From Meandrina meandrites (Eukaryota; Cnidaria; Anthozoa; Scleractinia; Meandrinidae): a stretch of 64,000 bases of DNA. The DNA lies in contig OY855905.1 of assembly GCA_963693305.1 (NCBI GenBank), positions 4,805,201 through 4,869,200 on the forward strand. Reading direction: 5' to 3'. Each line of letters starts with the position of its first letter. The first letter of the stretch is position 1. A program made the position numbers and the translations under genes. The notes under the pieces were generated by a model. That model was not told the DNA's origin. It ran no database searches and was given only the letters and a program-made list of their open reading frames with translations. Of the stretch, positions 61,522-64,000 are shown in pieces.

Positions 61522-63980
61522 ATGGGTGAGCACATTGTGCCTGTCCTTCTTATAACGGCAAATGTTGGTTCAGTCTTCGAAAATGTGAGTTCTTAAACCA
61601 AATGTGTTTGTTTTTATTTGAAAGCAGTCGATCGGATAAGATGTCGTTACATGTTGGCCATCAATTCAATTGATATGAATATCCTGTACGTTTGTAACGA
61701 ATTTTTTAGTTTTCCTTGCCGGGTATATGCCCAAACCATGGCTTAATCGCAAGGATTCTCTCTGTAGCCTTTTTATTATTTGGAGACGCCTTTGTAAAGA
61801 AGTGTGATGAGTATTTTGTTTTGCTTTTGTGTCAAGCTTGTTTACAAAAGGTGTCTCTCTGCTTTAATATTCCCTTGTCGGCAATTATCGACAATTTTCT
61901 GTTTTATCTGTAGCGAGATGGTCTGGAGGAGCATTGGATTCGAGAAACCCTTGGTGTAAGTATCGGCCTACTTTGCAAATAAAACTGGTCGTGATCGAAG
62001 TGCTGCTTCAGCTGAAATCTTCTTCTTACAGAATTCTTGCGGTTCTGTTCTAAAGCTTCCTGTAATAAGCTAATAACTGTCGTTTGGTGGGTTCTTATCG
62101 ACAGACAATAACAAGGCTTAAACCAAAGTTCGTGGCACTGCACTTTCAAGAAAGTGGAGGGAAAAACGCCGGTGAGGAATCACTAGAAAATGTGAAGGAT
62201 TTCACCCGGTGAGTGTGAAGAATCAGGCCTTGACGTATATCTTAACTTAGCGTAATTATCTGAGAAATTGCTGATCTGTCTCGATAAAGCTGGAGATTGA
62301 AAACGATGTGACCAGACTACCATTTGTAATTTCAGAGTCTTCCTCGGCCAGCCTCTATTGAAAGAAAAGTTTGACAAAGTACGTGCTTGGTTCGATCAAG
62401 ATTACAGAAGACAAGAACACTACACGGTTAGTTAACTCGAAGATAAATTAAACAATTGCTAATTTTAGCAGTTTAATTACAGTTTTGTTCTACTGTTCTC
62501 TTTCTCTCGTTGAATGGAACTTAAAATTATAAATGGACGGCTTATCTACACGCCGTCCCTCTGCAAAGAAATTTGTCAAACCCAATATTGACATCTGACA
62601 TTTTTGTATCAAAGGAAAGTGAACGTAGTGCTAAAGGCATGTGTGGTTGCACGCATATAAATATAACCGTCGCCTCTTTTCGGTTTCCTACCATGAACAA
62701 GAATTTTCAATTTTCGCCAAACTATAAGATTGTGTACATAGCGAAAAATGTTTGTCTGATGTAAGCTTAAATACAACCAGAACCATATGCTTGTACAGAA
62801 AAACATGTAAATTACAGGAAAGTCAAGAGGTGGCTTGTGTACTCAGAGCAAAGGTGCAGTTTGAATTTTAATGCTTGATTAAACAAATGCTATTTACCCC
62901 AAGCAACAACCACTGGGTCGGAAAAGTTATAGCTGGCTGTTGTTTTGTATTGAAAGCCCTGTTAACGTTGTTTTTATTTGTGCCATTAATTAGGCTCTTG
63001 GCTGTATATATCTGGTAAGCAAGTCCTTAGATGACGTGTCACTCTGGAATTTTGAAGGTATTAGTCATAGTCGTGTAGTGAAAAGCTAACTTATAATAAT
63101 ATTTGTAGAACGCTCTTCTGTCAGTATAGCCAAAATTTCCAGTTAATATTTTCAAGCTTTTACTAAATTTGTACATGTATGTACTGTACTCATATTTTAC
63201 ACTGAGTCAGATTAACCTTTCTTTTGTTAACGCTGGTTTTGACTGGCAACATAGTCATAGTCGGAGTGAGTTGCAAGAGCACTTATGACCTTGTGAAAAT
63301 CAAAAATTGGGGTCGTTGACTTGACGGAATTGGAGTCAGAAGAAACAGAATGTTTTTATTTTCTGCCGAATTCATTAATTATAACTCTGTCGCTTATGAT
63401 GCAGTGAAAACTAGATTGACAGAATCGCAGGCAAAAGCAGAAGAACAGATCAATCACAGTGCCAATTCTCGTGCCCTATGAGTAATACCTTTCTGCTTGC
63501 GACTCCAACAGTCTTCTTTTTACTTGATTATGATAATATATATGTGCTGCCATAAACAGAATCAGAAAATGCTTATGACTCTGCTGGTTTGATTTTCCTA
63601 AGATTGTAAGCCTCTGTACTTCTGATTATGACTTTAACTACATGACTAGCGAGAACCAGCCTTTAGTGATTACATGTTATGTATCTTAACTTCAAATGTG
63701 CCATGTTTAAAACATGCATGATTGAGATCTTTGAAAAACTGTAAATTAAAGAAAGTGAAAGGTTAGGCTGCTAACATTAATTAATGCATTATTATTTGTG
63801 TGACATGGAGAATGGCATTGATGAGTTTGAACAACAATCATCTGGTAGCACTTATTTAATGGCTTCCATGTAAGACTTGTATTTTTTCCTTATTACGCAT
63901 GAAGTATCATTAATGTTATTTTTTCTTTCTTTCTCACCTTGACTAAAGATTGTACATTTACCAAGGTCCAGGGTGAAGAG
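61522..63980 (+). CDS. INPP5A: INPP5A-like type I inositol polyphosphate 5-phosphatase, first six coding exons (partial)
   Basis: Exons on the + strand: 61522-61584, 61914-61955, 62105-62208, 62336-62426, 62994-63057 and 63949-63980, then a donor GTGAGT; the gene runs off the window. All junctions are GT-AG and phases match, giving 132 codons. The protein starts MGEHIVPVLLITANVGSVFEN and continues with RLKPKFVALHFQESGGKN, VRAWFDQDYRRQEHYT and ALGCIYLVSKSLDDVSLWNF, closely matching the N-terminus of animal INPP5A (TANVGS..., FMALHxQExGGKN). That enzyme removes the 5-phosphate of Ins(1,4,5)P3 and ends calcium signals. The catalytic GDxNxR motif lies beyond the window. Confidence 0.88.
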
Positions 63981-64000
63981 GTGAGTAGCTAGAGCACTTC

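Overview
The window is animal nuclear DNA, most likely from an anthozoan cnidarian such as a stony coral or sea anemone. The host genes are intron-rich with GT-AG splice sites, there are tandem intronless class A GPCR genes, the spaces between genes are AT-rich and full of short inverted-repeat elements, and the mobile elements (a Polinton and a BEL/Pao retrotransposon) fit that lineage. The species assignment is inference.

Layout. Bases 1-595 are a degenerate ~157-bp tandem repeat. Two paralogous rhodopsin-like GPCR genes follow (1035-1931 and 5591-6544, + strand), with a decayed LINE tail between them, then a DUF1399/GRDP-family gene on the - strand (7523-9595). Bases 9.6-12.7 kb are non-coding with MITE-like and palindromic DNA.

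Bases 12726-28738 are the main feature: a complete, apparently intact 16.0-kb Polinton/Maverick, an integrated virus-like DNA element. Its 262-bp terminal inverted repeats are identical by eye and flanked by a GTAGC direct repeat. It carries 16 uninterrupted genes. They include protein-primed-type DNA polymerase B, a retroviral-type integrase, a probable double-jelly-roll capsid protein, a packaging ATPase, a Vsr-like nuclease, a fibre-like protein, several small membrane proteins, a conserved 539-residue protein and a tandem zinc-motif protein. Nearly every gene has its own TTTAAAG-like box 25-34 bases before its ATG. The inverted repeats supply both terminal genes (polymerase and zinc-motif protein) with the same promoter and the same first 31 codons, a SAP/Rho-N-like domain. 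I saw no adenain-type protease; the polymerase N-terminus has an OTU-like Cys/His pattern that might substitute.

Right of the element are three - strand host loci: a five-exon gene for an unrecognised 221-residue protein (29195-33887), a two-exon gene for a 159-residue protein (36559-37747), and a frame-broken coding remnant (40838-41364). Between them lie two foldback-type elements, a pair of TTAA-flanked MITEs and a duplicated ~475-bp repeat.

Bases 43135-60783 (- strand) hold a 13-exon MFSD10-like major-facilitator transporter gene whose exon phases all agree. Intron 2 contains a young full-length BEL/Pao retrotransposon (50209-57816; 403-bp LTRs identical by eye, CTTTG target duplication, one 2182-codon gag-pol frame) in the same orientation as the gene. 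The window ends in the first six coding exons of an INPP5A-like inositol-polyphosphate 5-phosphatase gene (+ strand from 61522), divergent from MFSD10 across ~740 bp.

All gene models were read by eye from ORFs, splice signals and family memory. No alignment or search was run.
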